The notes below the pieces were generated by a model that was not told where the DNA came from, made no database searches, and worked only from the letters and a program-made list of their open reading frames with translations. A DNA stretch of 14,366 nt from Clostridiaceae bacterium (lineage in GTDB: Bacteria > Bacillota > Clostridia > Oscillospirales > Acutalibacteraceae). Below are positions 5,858-14,081 of the stretch, one piece after another (within the stretch, counting starts at the first letter, position 1; every line of letters starts with the position of its first letter). The position numbers and the translations under genes were made by a program. Location of the stretch: assembly GCA_904501685.1 (NCBI GenBank), contig CAJGBX010000029.1, positions 1-14,366 on the forward strand, in the 5' to 3' direction.

Positions 5858-8134
5858 TTATAAGTTACGGCTGCTGTGACAGGTCAAATAAATTATCTGC
5901 CGCTTTTCTGCCAAAAGCTTTAGCATTGAAAGTGCATTTTTCAAACGTCTGTCATCCAAATTCACAAACGGGTCGTCCAATATAAGGATGGGTGACTCAT
6001 TTTCAAACAATGCATCAGCCAACGACAAATGCATCGCAATATTCATCACATCTTTGATTCCGGCACTGAAATATGCCTGCTCCTTGGAGCCACCGCAAGC
6101 CTCAACCGATACTGATAGCTCAGGCGATACGATAGACCTTTGAGCCTCACCGTTTAATGTATCGCAGTAGTACGAAAAGCCTTGCGCCATACGGTCAAGG
6201 TATCTGGTTGAAAGATTTTCCCTTGCTTTACTTAAAAGCTCGGCAGTGGTTTTAAGCACCTCATAATGCTCCTTTTTCTCGGCAAGCTCTGCTGTAACAC
6301 TTTCCAATTGCTCCTCATATTGAGCCAAAAGCTCACAGCTATTTGAAAGCTTGCCCTCAAGCGATAGCTTTGAGGTGATTTCATTTTGAACGGCATCAAG
6401 CTCACGGTTTAAGGATTGCTCGCTTAAAAGCAGACCCTCACGGTCAAGTTCTAAAGCCAAACCGGATTCAAAATCAACCTCAGGCAATGCCTTTAGGCGT
6501 TCGGATTTTTGTTTTATTTCAAGCTCCTTAGCCTTTGCGTTTTTCACATCCTGCAGCACCTCGGCAACACCGCCGTCGGTATATCCGCCGTATGCCTTAA
6601 AGAAAGTCTCCTGCTCGGCTCGACACTCTGAAAAACGGCTTTGACGTGCGGAAATTTTATTTTCAAGCTCACTTTTCTCTTTAATCAAGCGTAAGCTTTC
6701 CTTATGCTTTTCCAAAATAACATCAATATCACGCTCAAGCTCAGTCACCGGCATATATTTTTCAACAAATGCCGTAAGCTCGCTTGAAAGTCGGTCACAT
6801 TCAACATCAAGTTCCTGCGCCTCGTACACAATAGCCTCATTAGAAGCGGCTTTTGTCCCACCGGCAATTTGATTTTTAAGGTATAAAAATCCTCCAAAAC
6901 CGACGCCTAAAACTCCCAAGACAAGCAAAATAACACCCACTGCAACATTGAAACCGGTGACAAAACCGCCGATTGCCAAAAGCAATACTGCCATAGCCAG
7001 CGAAAGCTTTATACCCTTACTTGTGCCGTTATTTTGTATAGCCGCCGACTCAAGCTGAGGCAGTATACTCTCCCGCTTTATCCTTAAAGCGCTAAGCCTT
7101 TGTGCCTTTTGCTTTAAGGCTGACAGCTCATTAGAATCGGTCGGTCTGCCGTCAAAGAAGGTTTTTAAATCTGACAACTCCTTGCCGTCAAACACATCCT
7201 CCTTAAGTATTTTAAGCTCAGCCTCGGTTTGGCTTAACAGCCTTTCTCTCTCAAAAGCCTCATTAATTTGTTCCTCGGTCGGAAGACCGATGGGATACCT
7301 TTTAATTATTTCCTGCAGCCGACTTTGCAGACTGTCGATTTCCATAATAAGTGCCTCTCGGCTCTTTTTCTGCTCAGCCAAAGCTGCATAATCAGAGGCC
7401 AAAGTGATTTTTTTGCGTACCTCAGCCTTTTTAGCCTCTAAATCGGCAAGCCTTAAACGTAAAGCCTTAATTTCCTCGGTAACTCGGTCAAGATTTTCCT
7501 CATTGGCCTTTGAATCCTTAATAAGCCTTTGTAAATCCTCAGATTCCTTTTCAAGGTCGTTTAAAATACCCTTGTTGCCCCTTAAAGCCTTATATTCCTT
7601 AGCTCTTTTTTCAATTTTTTCGTATGCCTTATCAAAATAGCCTAAATCATCACTGTTTTCAACCAAGCCCGTCAGCTTGGCATTAAGACTTAAATTCATC
7701 GAAACCTCGTCCAAGGTTTGCGGAACATAAACACTTCGCTCAAAGCTTTCGGCATCAATCGAGAAAAGCTCAACACCGATATTTTCAGTGTAATCGGTCG
7801 AAATTTTGCCCAAGTCCAAGTCAAAAAGCTTAAAGGTGTCACCTGATTTATCTGAAAAATAACGCTCAATTCGATATTTTTTACCGCTGACTTCAAAATC
7901 CAAGCTTCCGCCGAAAAGTCCTCCCTGCCAAGGTGTCAGCCTGAGCCTTGTATTTTCGGCAACCTTTTTCTTTGTGGTTTTTGGCAGACCGTAGAACATT
8001 GACTTCAAAAACAGTGCCAGTGTGGTTTTACCGAAACCGTTTTGCTCATTTATAACGGTAAGCTTATCCGAAAATATAAGCTTAAAGTCCTTAAGTGTTC
8101 CGAAATTATCAATTTTTAATGCTAACAGCCTCAT
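5858..8134 (-). CDS. SbcC/YhaN-like AAA ATPase with central membrane hairpin
   Basis: 758 residues. An SMC/Rad50-type ATPase expected to work with the metallophosphoesterase encoded just upstream in DNA end processing. Visible in order: N-terminal half-ATPase with Walker A NGFGKTT (32-38); coiled coil about 165-360; two adjacent hydrophobic segments about 375-393 and 395-419; a second coiled coil about 430-645; C-terminal half-ATPase with signature-like YFSAG (688-692), Walker B ILILDD (716-721), the NLDD D-loop and switch His753. No CxxC zinc hook is present; the membrane-like hairpin sits where Rad50/SbcC has its hook, as I recall for Bacillus YhaN. The start ATG at 8132-8134 overlaps the upstream stop by one base (TGATG) and has AGGAGG 8 bases before it, so translation is coupled. 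An ATG 39 bases earlier lacks family support. Last gene of its operon. Confidence 0.88.
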   Translation of the reverse strand: MRLLALKIDNFGTLKDFKLIFSDKLTVINEQNGFGKTTLALFLKSMFYGLPKTTKKKVAENTRLRLTPWQGGLFGGSLDFEVSGKKYRIERYFSDKSGDTFKLFDLDLGKISTDYTENIGVELFSIDAESFERSVYVPQTLDEVSMNLSLNAKLTGLVENSDDLGYFDKAYEKIEKRAKEYKALRGNKGILNDLEKESEDLQRLIKDSKANEENLDRVTEEIKALRLRLADLEAKKAEVRKKITLASDYAALAEQKKSREALIMEIDSLQSRLQEIIKRYPIGLPTEEQINEAFERERLLSQTEAELKILKEDVFDGKELSDLKTFFDGRPTDSNELSALKQKAQRLSALRIKRESILPQLESAAIQNNGTSKGIKLSLAMAVLLLAIGGFVTGFNVAVGVILLVLGVLGVGFGGFLYLKNQIAGGTKAASNEAIVYEAQELDVECDRLSSELTAFVEKYMPVTELERDIDVILEKHKESLRLIKEKSELENKISARQSRFSECRAEQETFFKAYGGYTDGGVAEVLQDVKNAKAKELEIKQKSERLKALPEVDFESGLALELDREGLLLSEQSLNRELDAVQNEITSKLSLEGKLSNSCELLAQYEEQLESVTAELAEKKEHYEVLKTTAELLSKARENLSTRYLDRMAQGFSYYCDTLNGEAQRSIVSPELSVSVEACGGSKEQAYFSAGIKDVMNIAMHLSLADALFENESPILILDDPFVNLDDRRLKNALSMLKLLAEKRQIIYLTCHSSRNL

Positions 8135-9204
8135 CACTGCACCTCCTGACCGCCGAGAGCCGAAAGTCCGCATTCAATAACGCGGGATTTTCTCTCCTCG
8201 GATAGCTCGGACGCCATTACAAGCCGTATAAACTCGCCCTTTAAAGAAATGTCATTCATATAATTTTCAGGCAATATATCGATATAGGTTTTATCCTTTA
8301 TTTTTGCAAACCAAAATCTCTCATTCAAGTGCTTTTTTAAATATTCAAGATCCTTGATAACCTCCGCCAAAAGACCGCCCTTTAATGTCACTTTCAGCAT
8401 TGCATTACGGTCAATGCTCAAAGTATTACGGTCGATAAGCTTTAACATATCGGAGGTGTCCTGTAAACCGGAAACATCACACTCAATCTCAACAATATCC
8501 CTGATAGAGTTTTTGTGAAATTCATAGCTAAAGCTCAAATCCTCGGCAATATCAAGTTCAATAAAGCCCTTGTCACCGCACTCGTCAAAGCCACGCCCCT
8601 CAAGACAGCCCGCGTAAGCCCAAACACCGTTTTTACCCAAGCTACCCGAGTTGAACGAATGGTAATGGCCGAGTGCAAGATAGTCTATGCCCTTATCATT
8701 AAGCTCTGAGCGATTGACCGCATCAACACCCGAGGCAGTACCGATTTCGCCATGCATAGTAACAATATTAAACACACCCTCAGACAGTGAAAGTCCGCCA
8801 TAAATATGACGGCAGTTTTCCTCGGTCAGCTCTACGCCGGTAATATTTACACTGCCGTAGCTATAGGTTTTCCAATTATCCGAAAAAAGCTTTAAATTTT
8901 CAGGCAAATCGTATTCAGCCAAAGCCTTTCCTGCATCGTGGTTACCGCAAAGGTAAAGGAAATCCACTGCCTTACAGTCATTAATTTTACCTAGAATAAT
9001 ATCCCTTGTAGCAGGCAACATACGGTCAGTGTCAAACAAATCACCTGCTATTATTACGGCCGTTGCCTTGACACTCACTGCAAAATCGGCCATTTTACAA
9101 AACGCCATTATGATTTCCTTTTTACGCTCACGCGATTTTGCCGGGGGTAAATTTGACTCTATTTTAGAATCCAAATGCAGGTCGGCACAATGTATAATCT
9201 TCAT
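8134..9204 (-). CDS. SbcD/YhaO-like metallophosphoesterase (DNA repair nuclease)
   Basis: 356 residues. A two-metal phosphoesterase of the Mre11/SbcD class, expected to be the nuclease partner of the AAA ATPase that follows. All five motifs are visible: DLH at 8-10, GDLFD at 54-58, GNHD at 87-90, H151 in TMHGE, and GHYH at 179-182. The later segment AYAGCLEGRGFDE corresponds to the SbcD-type GSLxxRGFDE. The C-terminal 130 residues would be the capping and ATPase-binding part. The start at 9202-9204 (MKIIHCADLH) is standard for the family and has AGGAC about 10 bases upstream. The gene begins 20 bases after nth ends and its stop overlaps the next start. Closer to Bacillus YhaO than classical SbcD in its pairing with a membrane-hairpin ATPase; the exact substrate is inferred. 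Confidence 0.9.
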   Translation of the reverse strand: MKIIHCADLHLDSKIESNLPPAKSRERKKEIIMAFCKMADFAVSVKATAVIIAGDLFDTDRMLPATRDIILGKINDCKAVDFLYLCGNHDAGKALAEYDLPENLKLFSDNWKTYSYGSVNITGVELTEENCRHIYGGLSLSEGVFNIVTMHGEIGTASGVDAVNRSELNDKGIDYLALGHYHSFNSGSLGKNGVWAYAGCLEGRGFDECGDKGFIELDIAEDLSFSYEFHKNSIRDIVEIECDVSGLQDTSDMLKLIDRNTLSIDRNAMLKVTLKGGLLAEVIKDLEYLKKHLNERFWFAKIKDKTYIDILPENYMNDISLKGEFIRLVMASELSEERKSRVIECGLSALGGQEVQ

Positions 9205-9224
9205 TATGTATTCGTCCTATATCA

Positions 9225-9878
9225 TTATTTTTTATAATTCAGCTTCTTTTCGCAAAACTCATTAAAGCAGCAATTTTCACAATAAGCCTTACGTGCAGTA
9301 CAAACCTTTCTGCCATGCAATACCGCCCTATGACAAAAGCCGTTTGATTTATCACCGGGCAAAATTTCCCGCATTTCACGTTCAACCTTTAACGGGTCAA
9401 CAGTTTTGACAAATCCCAGACGATTGCAAAGCCGTATAAAATGCGTGTCGGCAACAACAGCCGGCTTGCCGTAAATGTCACCTACAACCAAATTAGCGGT
9501 TTTTCGACCGACACCCGGAAGCTTAATCAACTCCTCTATCGTGTCGGGCACCCTACCATCATAGTTTTCGGTTATCATTTTGCCGATACCGACTAAATCC
9601 GCTGCCTTAGTTTTGTAAAGTCCACAGGTTTTGATAAGTTCTTCAACCTCACTGATTTCGGCATCAGCCAAGCTTTTCGCATCAGGAAACCGCTTAAACA
9701 ATGCCGGTGTCACCATATTGACACGGGCATCTGTGCACTGTGCCGAAAGACGAGTGGCTATAAGCAGCTGAAACGCATCACCCTCGCTGTAATCAAGCGA
9801 GCAAACTGCACCCGTATATTCCCTTTCAAAAAGCTCGCAAGCCAGAATACCAAGCCTTTTTTTATCCCTTTTATTCAT
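9225..9878 (-). CDS. nth: Endonuclease III (DNA glycosylase/AP lyase)
   Basis: 217 residues, typical length. It removes oxidised pyrimidines from DNA and cuts the abasic site, the first step of base excision repair. The helix-hairpin-helix LPGVGRKTANLV is at 120-131 with catalytic Lys126. The catalytic Asp144 (VADTHF) lies 18 residues further, exactly as Lys120 and Asp138 in E. coli. The C-terminal cysteines 193, 200, 203 and 209 give the C-x6-C-x2-C-x5-C iron-sulfur pattern. The ATG at 9876-9878 is only 6 bases after the stop of the LRR gene and its AGAGG ribosome site overlaps that stop (spacing is short, 3 bases), so translation is probably coupled. In this operon it sits beside a nuclease/ATPase repair pair. 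Function is confident. Confidence 0.96.
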   Translation of the reverse strand: MNKRDKKRLGILACELFEREYTGAVCSLDYSEGDAFQLLIATRLSAQCTDARVNMVTPALFKRFPDAKSLADAEISEVEELIKTCGLYKTKAADLVGIGKMITENYDGRVPDTIEELIKLPGVGRKTANLVVGDIYGKPAVVADTHFIRLCNRLGFVKTVDPLKVEREMREILPGDKSNGFCHRAVLHGRKVCTARKAYCENCCFNEFCEKKLNYKK

Positions 9879-9884
9879 AAACCT

Positions 9885-11192
9885 CTATTTTCCCTCATCC
9901 GGCTTAAAGCTCACCTTAAAGCCCAGACCCCAATTCGACGTATCGAAAGAGCCGGCCGGCTTTTTAACCGTAATTTTATGCAAATACTTACAGGAATCAA
10001 AGGCGTTTTCACCCACCGTATCAACCGAGGCAGGAAGTGTTATATAATTAAGCTTCCAGCAGTTCTCAAAGGCCTGCTTACCTATACTCTTCAAGCACTC
10101 GCCAAGCTCGATTTTACTCAAACTCACACAGTAAGAAAACGCACCGTTTCCGATTTCGTAAAGAGAATCGGTAAAATTAAACTCATTAATCTTTACACAC
10201 TGCTCAAATGCATAATCCCCGATTGTAACGAGTCCCTCAGGCATTGCCTTAATTTCCAAGCTCTCACAACCGCTGAAAGCCTTTTCCTCTATACCTGTAA
10301 TTCCCTTAGGGAGTTCTAAAGCCTTAAGCTTTTTGCAGCCCTCAAACATATACCTCGGTATAACCGTTAAAGAGCTCGGCAGCTTAGCCGTAGTAAGCTC
10401 AGTACACTGAGTCATAGCGCCCTTTAATAAGGTCACCGAATCAGGAAAAACTATTTCGGTTACGGCAGTGCCGTAGAATGCGTATTCTCCCACTGTCTCA
10501 AGACCATCATTAAGAGTGATTTTCTTTAACCTTGTACAGCCTGAAAAAGCTTTGTCACCTATTCCCTTTAAGCCGTTACCTGCCGAAAACTCGGTTAATG
10601 CAACACATTTTTCAAATGCACCCTCACCTATTTGTGTCAGTGTAGAGGGTAAATTTAATCCGCTTAAAACCTGACAGGAATAAAAGGCATTTTTTTCGAT
10701 TGAAGCAATACCTTCTGAAAATTCAACCCTTTCAAGACTTAAGCACTGATAGAATGAATTTTCTCCCAAAGTCTTTAATGTGGGTGAGAATTTCACCGTT
10801 TTAAGACCGGCACAAAAGCTGAAGGCACCAACCTCTAAGCTTTCGACACCTTTCGGTATTTCTAACACAGTTAACCCCGAGCACCGGCTAAACGCCTCTT
10901 CACCGATTATTTTCACCGACGAAGGCAATTTTATGGACTTTATATCCGGGCGGTTTTTAAAGGCACCTGCACCGACAACCGTAACCGGTTCGTCCCTTAA
11001 GGACTCAGGTACTGTAACGGCACCGCCGTTTCCTATATACGACATAATCTCGGTATGGTCGGAATAAACCTTGTACTGAAAACCGTCACTTTCAAAAACA
11101 GTACCTTCCTTACCCTTGCAACCGCCAAATATCACCGATATAACAGTTATCAAGAGTAAAACCGAAACCCATTTTTTAAAAATACACTTCAT
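9885..11192 (-). CDS. BspA-like leucine-rich-repeat lipoprotein
   Basis: 435 residues. The start has a short basic stretch, a hydrophobic core (about 8-22) and Cys25 in IFGGC, a lipobox with Phe at -3, so it is probably lipid-anchored outside the cell. After about 45 residues the rest is a run of roughly 15 LRR_5/BspA-type units of about 23 residues, each with a core like ExAFxxC followed by L-x-x-I-x-L-P. One unit around residues 210-235 is irregular: AFYGT lacks the usual Cys and the next unit is short. Such proteins are common in gut Clostridia and are thought to bind host or bacterial surface ligands; the ligand here is unknown. I chose the ATG at 11190-11192 because it opens the signal peptide and has GGGAGG 7 bases before it; a start 9 codons earlier does not. 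First gene of the unit containing nth. Confidence 0.88.
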   Translation of the reverse strand: MKCIFKKWVSVLLLITVISVIFGGCKGKEGTVFESDGFQYKVYSDHTEIMSYIGNGGAVTVPESLRDEPVTVVGAGAFKNRPDIKSIKLPSSVKIIGEEAFSRCSGLTVLEIPKGVESLEVGAFSFCAGLKTVKFSPTLKTLGENSFYQCLSLERVEFSEGIASIEKNAFYSCQVLSGLNLPSTLTQIGEGAFEKCVALTEFSAGNGLKGIGDKAFSGCTRLKKITLNDGLETVGEYAFYGTAVTEIVFPDSVTLLKGAMTQCTELTTAKLPSSLTVIPRYMFEGCKKLKALELPKGITGIEEKAFSGCESLEIKAMPEGLVTIGDYAFEQCVKINEFNFTDSLYEIGNGAFSYCVSLSKIELGECLKSIGKQAFENCWKLNYITLPASVDTVGENAFDSCKYLHKITVKKPAGSFDTSNWGLGFKVSFKPDEGK

Positions 11193-11221
11193 TTCAAAAC
11201 CTCCCGATACAGTATACAATC

Positions 11222-11250
11222 ATTATAACAGATACTATTTTGATTTTACA
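11222..11250 (-). promoter_or_regulatory. Extended -10 promoter of the LRR-nth-repair operon with overlapping inverted repeat
   Basis: On the minus strand TGTTATAAT (11222-11230) gives a perfect -10 TATAAT with the extended TGn motif. The poor -35 TGTAAA (11245-11250) is 17 bases upstream and is one arm of an inverted repeat TTTACA-N7-TGTAAA (11245-11263). A start near 11215 gives a leader of about 22 bases. The inverted repeat over the -35 is a plausible repressor site. Confidence 0.65.
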
Positions 11251-11276
11251 GTAATTTTGTAAACTTTTTTAAAAAA

Positions 11277-11311
11277 TTTAACGCCGACATTATCAACCTG
11301 TCGGCGTTAAA
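11277..11311 (-). terminator. Rho-independent terminator of the ABC/DUF1854 operon
   Basis: A perfect 13-bp stem (11277-11289 with 11299-11311, core AACGCCGACA) with a 9-base loop begins right after the ABC gene stop codon at 11315-11317. On the minus strand it is followed by a run of nine T's counting the stem end. It separates the ABC cluster from the LRR operon promoter. Confidence 0.9.
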
Positions 11312-11314
11312 ATA

Positions 11315-13507
11315 CTAATCTTTTGATTTTCTTTTGTTCATCTCAAGCTGAGCCATAACAAGACCGTAATAAATACCCTTTTTACGAAGCAGCTCATTAT
11401 GCGTTCCAATCTCGGCAATCTTATGGTCATCAATTACGACAATACGGTCGGCATTTTTAAGGGTAGAGAGCCTATGTGCAATGGCAAAGGTTGTTCTACC
11501 CTGACGCAAACGCTCCAAAGCACTTTGAATCTGATACTCATTTTCGGTATCAAGCGCCGAGGTGGCCTCATCTAAAATCAAAATTTTCGGGTCACCCAAA
11601 ACAGCACGTGCTATAGCAATCCGCTGTTTTTCACCGCCCGAAAGCGTATGTCCCTTTTCACCGATGTAGGTATTATAACCGTCGGAAAGCTTACAAATAA
11701 ACTCGTGTGCATTGGCAACCTTTGCGGCTTTTATAACCTCCTCTAACGAGGCATCAGGTCTTGCAAAGCGAATATTATCCAAAACTGTGCCGGCAAAAAG
11801 GAAGGTTTCCTGCAGAACTACGCCGATTTGACTGTGATAATCGGCAGGGTCGTAATCCTTAATATTAATTCCGTCAACCGTAATTTCACCCTCATCAACA
11901 TCATAAAGCCTCATACAAAGATTGATAAAGGTTGATTTTCCGGTGCCTGAAGCACCAACCAAGCCAATCATTTCACCCGGCTTAACGTCAATACTTACCC
12001 CGTCAAGCACGATTTCGTGCGAGCAGTAACCGAAAACCACATTCTTAAAGGAAATCTCTCCATTTATTTTGTGTTTTTTGGCACTCTCATTACCTTTGAT
12101 TTGAGGAACTTCCTCTAAAATATCATAAATTCTATCAAGACTTGTTGTCATATTAACAATCTGTCGAGGAAGAAATGACATCCAGCTTAAAGGACCCAAC
12201 AGCATACCGGCATAGGACACAAACTGCATCAGTTCACCCGTTGTCATTTTACCGTCCAAAACTTCCAAGCCGCCCAAGTAAACAATTAAATATGTACCGA
12301 ACGCCAAAAGCAGAGTCAGTACCGGGAAAACCGTTGCAAAAAACAACTCGTTTTTACGCTGAACCGATGCAAAATCATCATTAAGCTCATTAAAAATTTC
12401 AATTTCGCTTTTTTCACGACCGTAGGTTTTAACAATCCTTATACCTGACAAAACATCCTGCAGCTTGTTGTGAATTTTATCGCCCTTACGTCTTTGCCTA
12501 TGATAGATTTTACGGATATGCGGCCAAAAGGTTTTTGCAAAAGCAATTATAAAGGGTGCAAAAACAAACGCCGCTAACGCCAGCTTCCAGTTAAGAATCA
12601 GCATCAAAACCGCCAACGCAATTAAGGTGATAATCTGATGAAACATATTGCAAAAGCTATTAGAAAAAAACACTCTTACACTATAGGTATCTTCAATAAT
12701 TCGGCTGATAATTTCACCGGTGCTTCGCCTATGCAAAAACGACATAGAAAGCTTTTGTAAATGCGCGGTGAGCTTATGACGTAGAATATAGCTTACCCTC
12801 AGGCTCAAACGATTGCTTATATAGCTTTTAAGCAACTGACCTAAAAATCCTAAAAATATAACCGAGCTATATATCGCCATAAAAATTGCAATATTCTTAA
12901 GCGTGCCCTTGCCTGCCTCAAGATAGCCGTCAACAAACCAACGCAATACAAACTGCTGACCTAAATTTAAAGCAGTAGTAAAGCCCATTATGGCAAAAAT
13001 AATCGAAAACATGGGCCAATGCGGACGGCAGATATCCAACACCCTATTAATACTGTGGCTCTTTTTATTGCATTTAGGACAAACACCTGCACCATTAAGC
13101 ACGCGGCCGCATTTCATACATTGCTTTTCGCGGTCATGGTTTTCAACAATACGGTCAGTATGTCCCTTTATAAAAAGATTGACACCGCGGCTAAGACAAG
13201 CAAACTGTGTAGTGGTTTTGGCGGTAAAGCGTGCAAAAATACTCTCCTTACCGTTTATAGTAACGGTAAAAAGACCGCTGTCAACCTGACTGCGTACCTG
13301 AACAGCATCGCAATCCGAGAGCTTTATTAAATTGTGATGTTCGCCGTTAAAGCTGAACAAATACGATTTGGTTGCACCGACATAAAAGTCTTCGGTAAAC
13401 TGACCCGAAATATCAATATCCGGATGTACGCAATAAACCGGCACTTCATCGGTGAAGCCCTTTAGCCGTTCAGAATATTCTGACGGCAACGGTAAATTAA
13501 GCTCCAT
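11315..13507 (-). CDS. ABC exporter (permease-ATPase) with N-terminal PH-like domain and zinc ribbon
   Basis: 730 residues. C-terminal part is a type IV half-transporter: six membrane helices about 163-460, then an ATPase with Walker A GASGTGKST (518-526), Q-loop Gln566, signature LSGGE (622-626), Walker B ILILDE (642-647) with catalytic Glu647, and switch His678, all canonical. The unusual part is the first 150 residues: a beta-rich region (about 20-120, possibly a PH-like barrel by its strand pattern, an inference) followed by a zinc ribbon C130-x2-C133-x9-C143-x2-C146. This N-terminal type is what I recall for ABC exporters adjacent to DUF1854 genes, including the cyanophycin-associated ones in Betaproteobacteria. 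The ATG at 13505-13507 has AAAGGG upstream; the gene starts 21 bases after the DUF1854 gene. It probably pairs with the ABC protein encoded at the window edge. Substrate unknown; annotations as lipid or multidrug exporter would be guesses. Confidence 0.9.
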   Translation of the reverse strand: MELNLPLPSEYSERLKGFTDEVPVYCVHPDIDISGQFTEDFYVGATKSYLFSFNGEHHNLIKLSDCDAVQVRSQVDSGLFTVTINGKESIFARFTAKTTTQFACLSRGVNLFIKGHTDRIVENHDREKQCMKCGRVLNGAGVCPKCNKKSHSINRVLDICRPHWPMFSIIFAIMGFTTALNLGQQFVLRWFVDGYLEAGKGTLKNIAIFMAIYSSVIFLGFLGQLLKSYISNRLSLRVSYILRHKLTAHLQKLSMSFLHRRSTGEIISRIIEDTYSVRVFFSNSFCNMFHQIITLIALAVLMLILNWKLALAAFVFAPFIIAFAKTFWPHIRKIYHRQRRKGDKIHNKLQDVLSGIRIVKTYGREKSEIEIFNELNDDFASVQRKNELFFATVFPVLTLLLAFGTYLIVYLGGLEVLDGKMTTGELMQFVSYAGMLLGPLSWMSFLPRQIVNMTTSLDRIYDILEEVPQIKGNESAKKHKINGEISFKNVVFGYCSHEIVLDGVSIDVKPGEMIGLVGASGTGKSTFINLCMRLYDVDEGEITVDGINIKDYDPADYHSQIGVVLQETFLFAGTVLDNIRFARPDASLEEVIKAAKVANAHEFICKLSDGYNTYIGEKGHTLSGGEKQRIAIARAVLGDPKILILDEATSALDTENEYQIQSALERLRQGRTTFAIAHRLSTLKNADRIVVIDDHKIAEIGTHNELLRKKGIYYGLVMAQLEMNKRKSKD

Positions 13508-13528
13508 ATTTTCCCTTTCGTCAGCCTA

Positions 13529-14068
13529 TTATAAATAGAGGTCAAGCCTCTTTAATTCCTTAGGCGTAAGCTTGGATAAATCCTCCAACAAATAGCGGTT
13601 TTCGTTGGAATCCTTGATAATTACACCCTTGCCGTGACGGATAACCGCACCTGCCGAACCCGAGGAGCTGGCAAATTTTGCTTTACCGCAATCGGTATCG
13701 ACCGTCCAATAGGTGTAGCCGTACTCCTCTTTAACGCTTTGAATATAGGTGATTTTCGGCATATAATACCTAAGTCTCAGCTGTTCCTTTAAAAGTGTGA
13801 CCGTAGCCTCATCAAAATCGCCAAGGCTTTCGATCATACCCAACTCCTCCTGCTTACCGTCAGGCAAGCGGACCGACAAAAACCTCTCAGGGTCGTTCAG
13901 CGGAAAGCAGCAAATGATATTAACGTAAGGAATTTCCTCACCGTTTATTTTAGCCGCCAGAAGTCCGCCCTCAGTCTTATAAAACTCGGTATTTTCGGGA
14001 GTAAGCCTAAACACCTCGAGTGCTTTTTCTGCGGCCTCGTGTAATGCTTTCAAATTACTGTCACTCAT
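13529..14068 (-). CDS. DUF1854 family protein, ABC-exporter-associated
   Basis: 179 residues, soluble, no signal peptide or membrane segment. The middle matches what I know of DUF1854: FPLNDPERFLSVRLPDG, then a Gly-x-Ile-Glu-x-Leu turn, then LKEQLRLRYYMPKITYI, then EYGYTYWTVDTDCG and a final DSNENRYLLEDL. DUF1854 has no established biochemistry; it recurs next to ABC exporters and, in some Betaproteobacteria, in cyanophycin clusters. The ATG at 14066-14068 has AGGAG 7 bases before it, and only 13 bases separate it from the stop of the preceding ABC gene. Tight placement between two ABC half-transporter genes implies a shared complex or regulatory subunit. The catalytic role, if any, is not visible: no nucleotide-binding or metal motif stands out. 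Confidence 0.78.
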   Translation of the reverse strand: MSDSNLKALHEAAEKALEVFRLTPENTEFYKTEGGLLAAKINGEEIPYVNIICCFPLNDPERFLSVRLPDGKQEELGMIESLGDFDEATVTLLKEQLRLRYYMPKITYIQSVKEEYGYTYWTVDTDCGKAKFASSSGSAGAVIRHGKGVIIKDSNENRYLLEDLSKLTPKELKRLDLYL

Positions 14069-14081
14069 ATGCCTACTCCTC

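Noticed and set aside
8135..8173. 13-residue upstream start of the AAA ATPase overlapping the nuclease gene.
   Set aside because: The ATP-binding domain begins at MRLLALKIDNFG, and AGGAGG sits 8 bases ahead of that start.
9978..10319. Plus-strand open frame of 113 codons within the LRR gene.
   Set aside because: It is the complementary reading of a repetitive LRR coding region; no ribosome site or family resemblance.
9985..11080. The repetitive LRR coding region as a possible tandem repeat or CRISPR array.
   Set aside because: The repeats are degenerate at DNA level, in frame and about 69 bases apart, as expected for LRR units in a protein.
12990..13330. Two overlapping plus-strand open frames opposite the N-terminal region of the ABC exporter.
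   Set aside because: Both are antisense to a well-supported gene and have no recognisable features.
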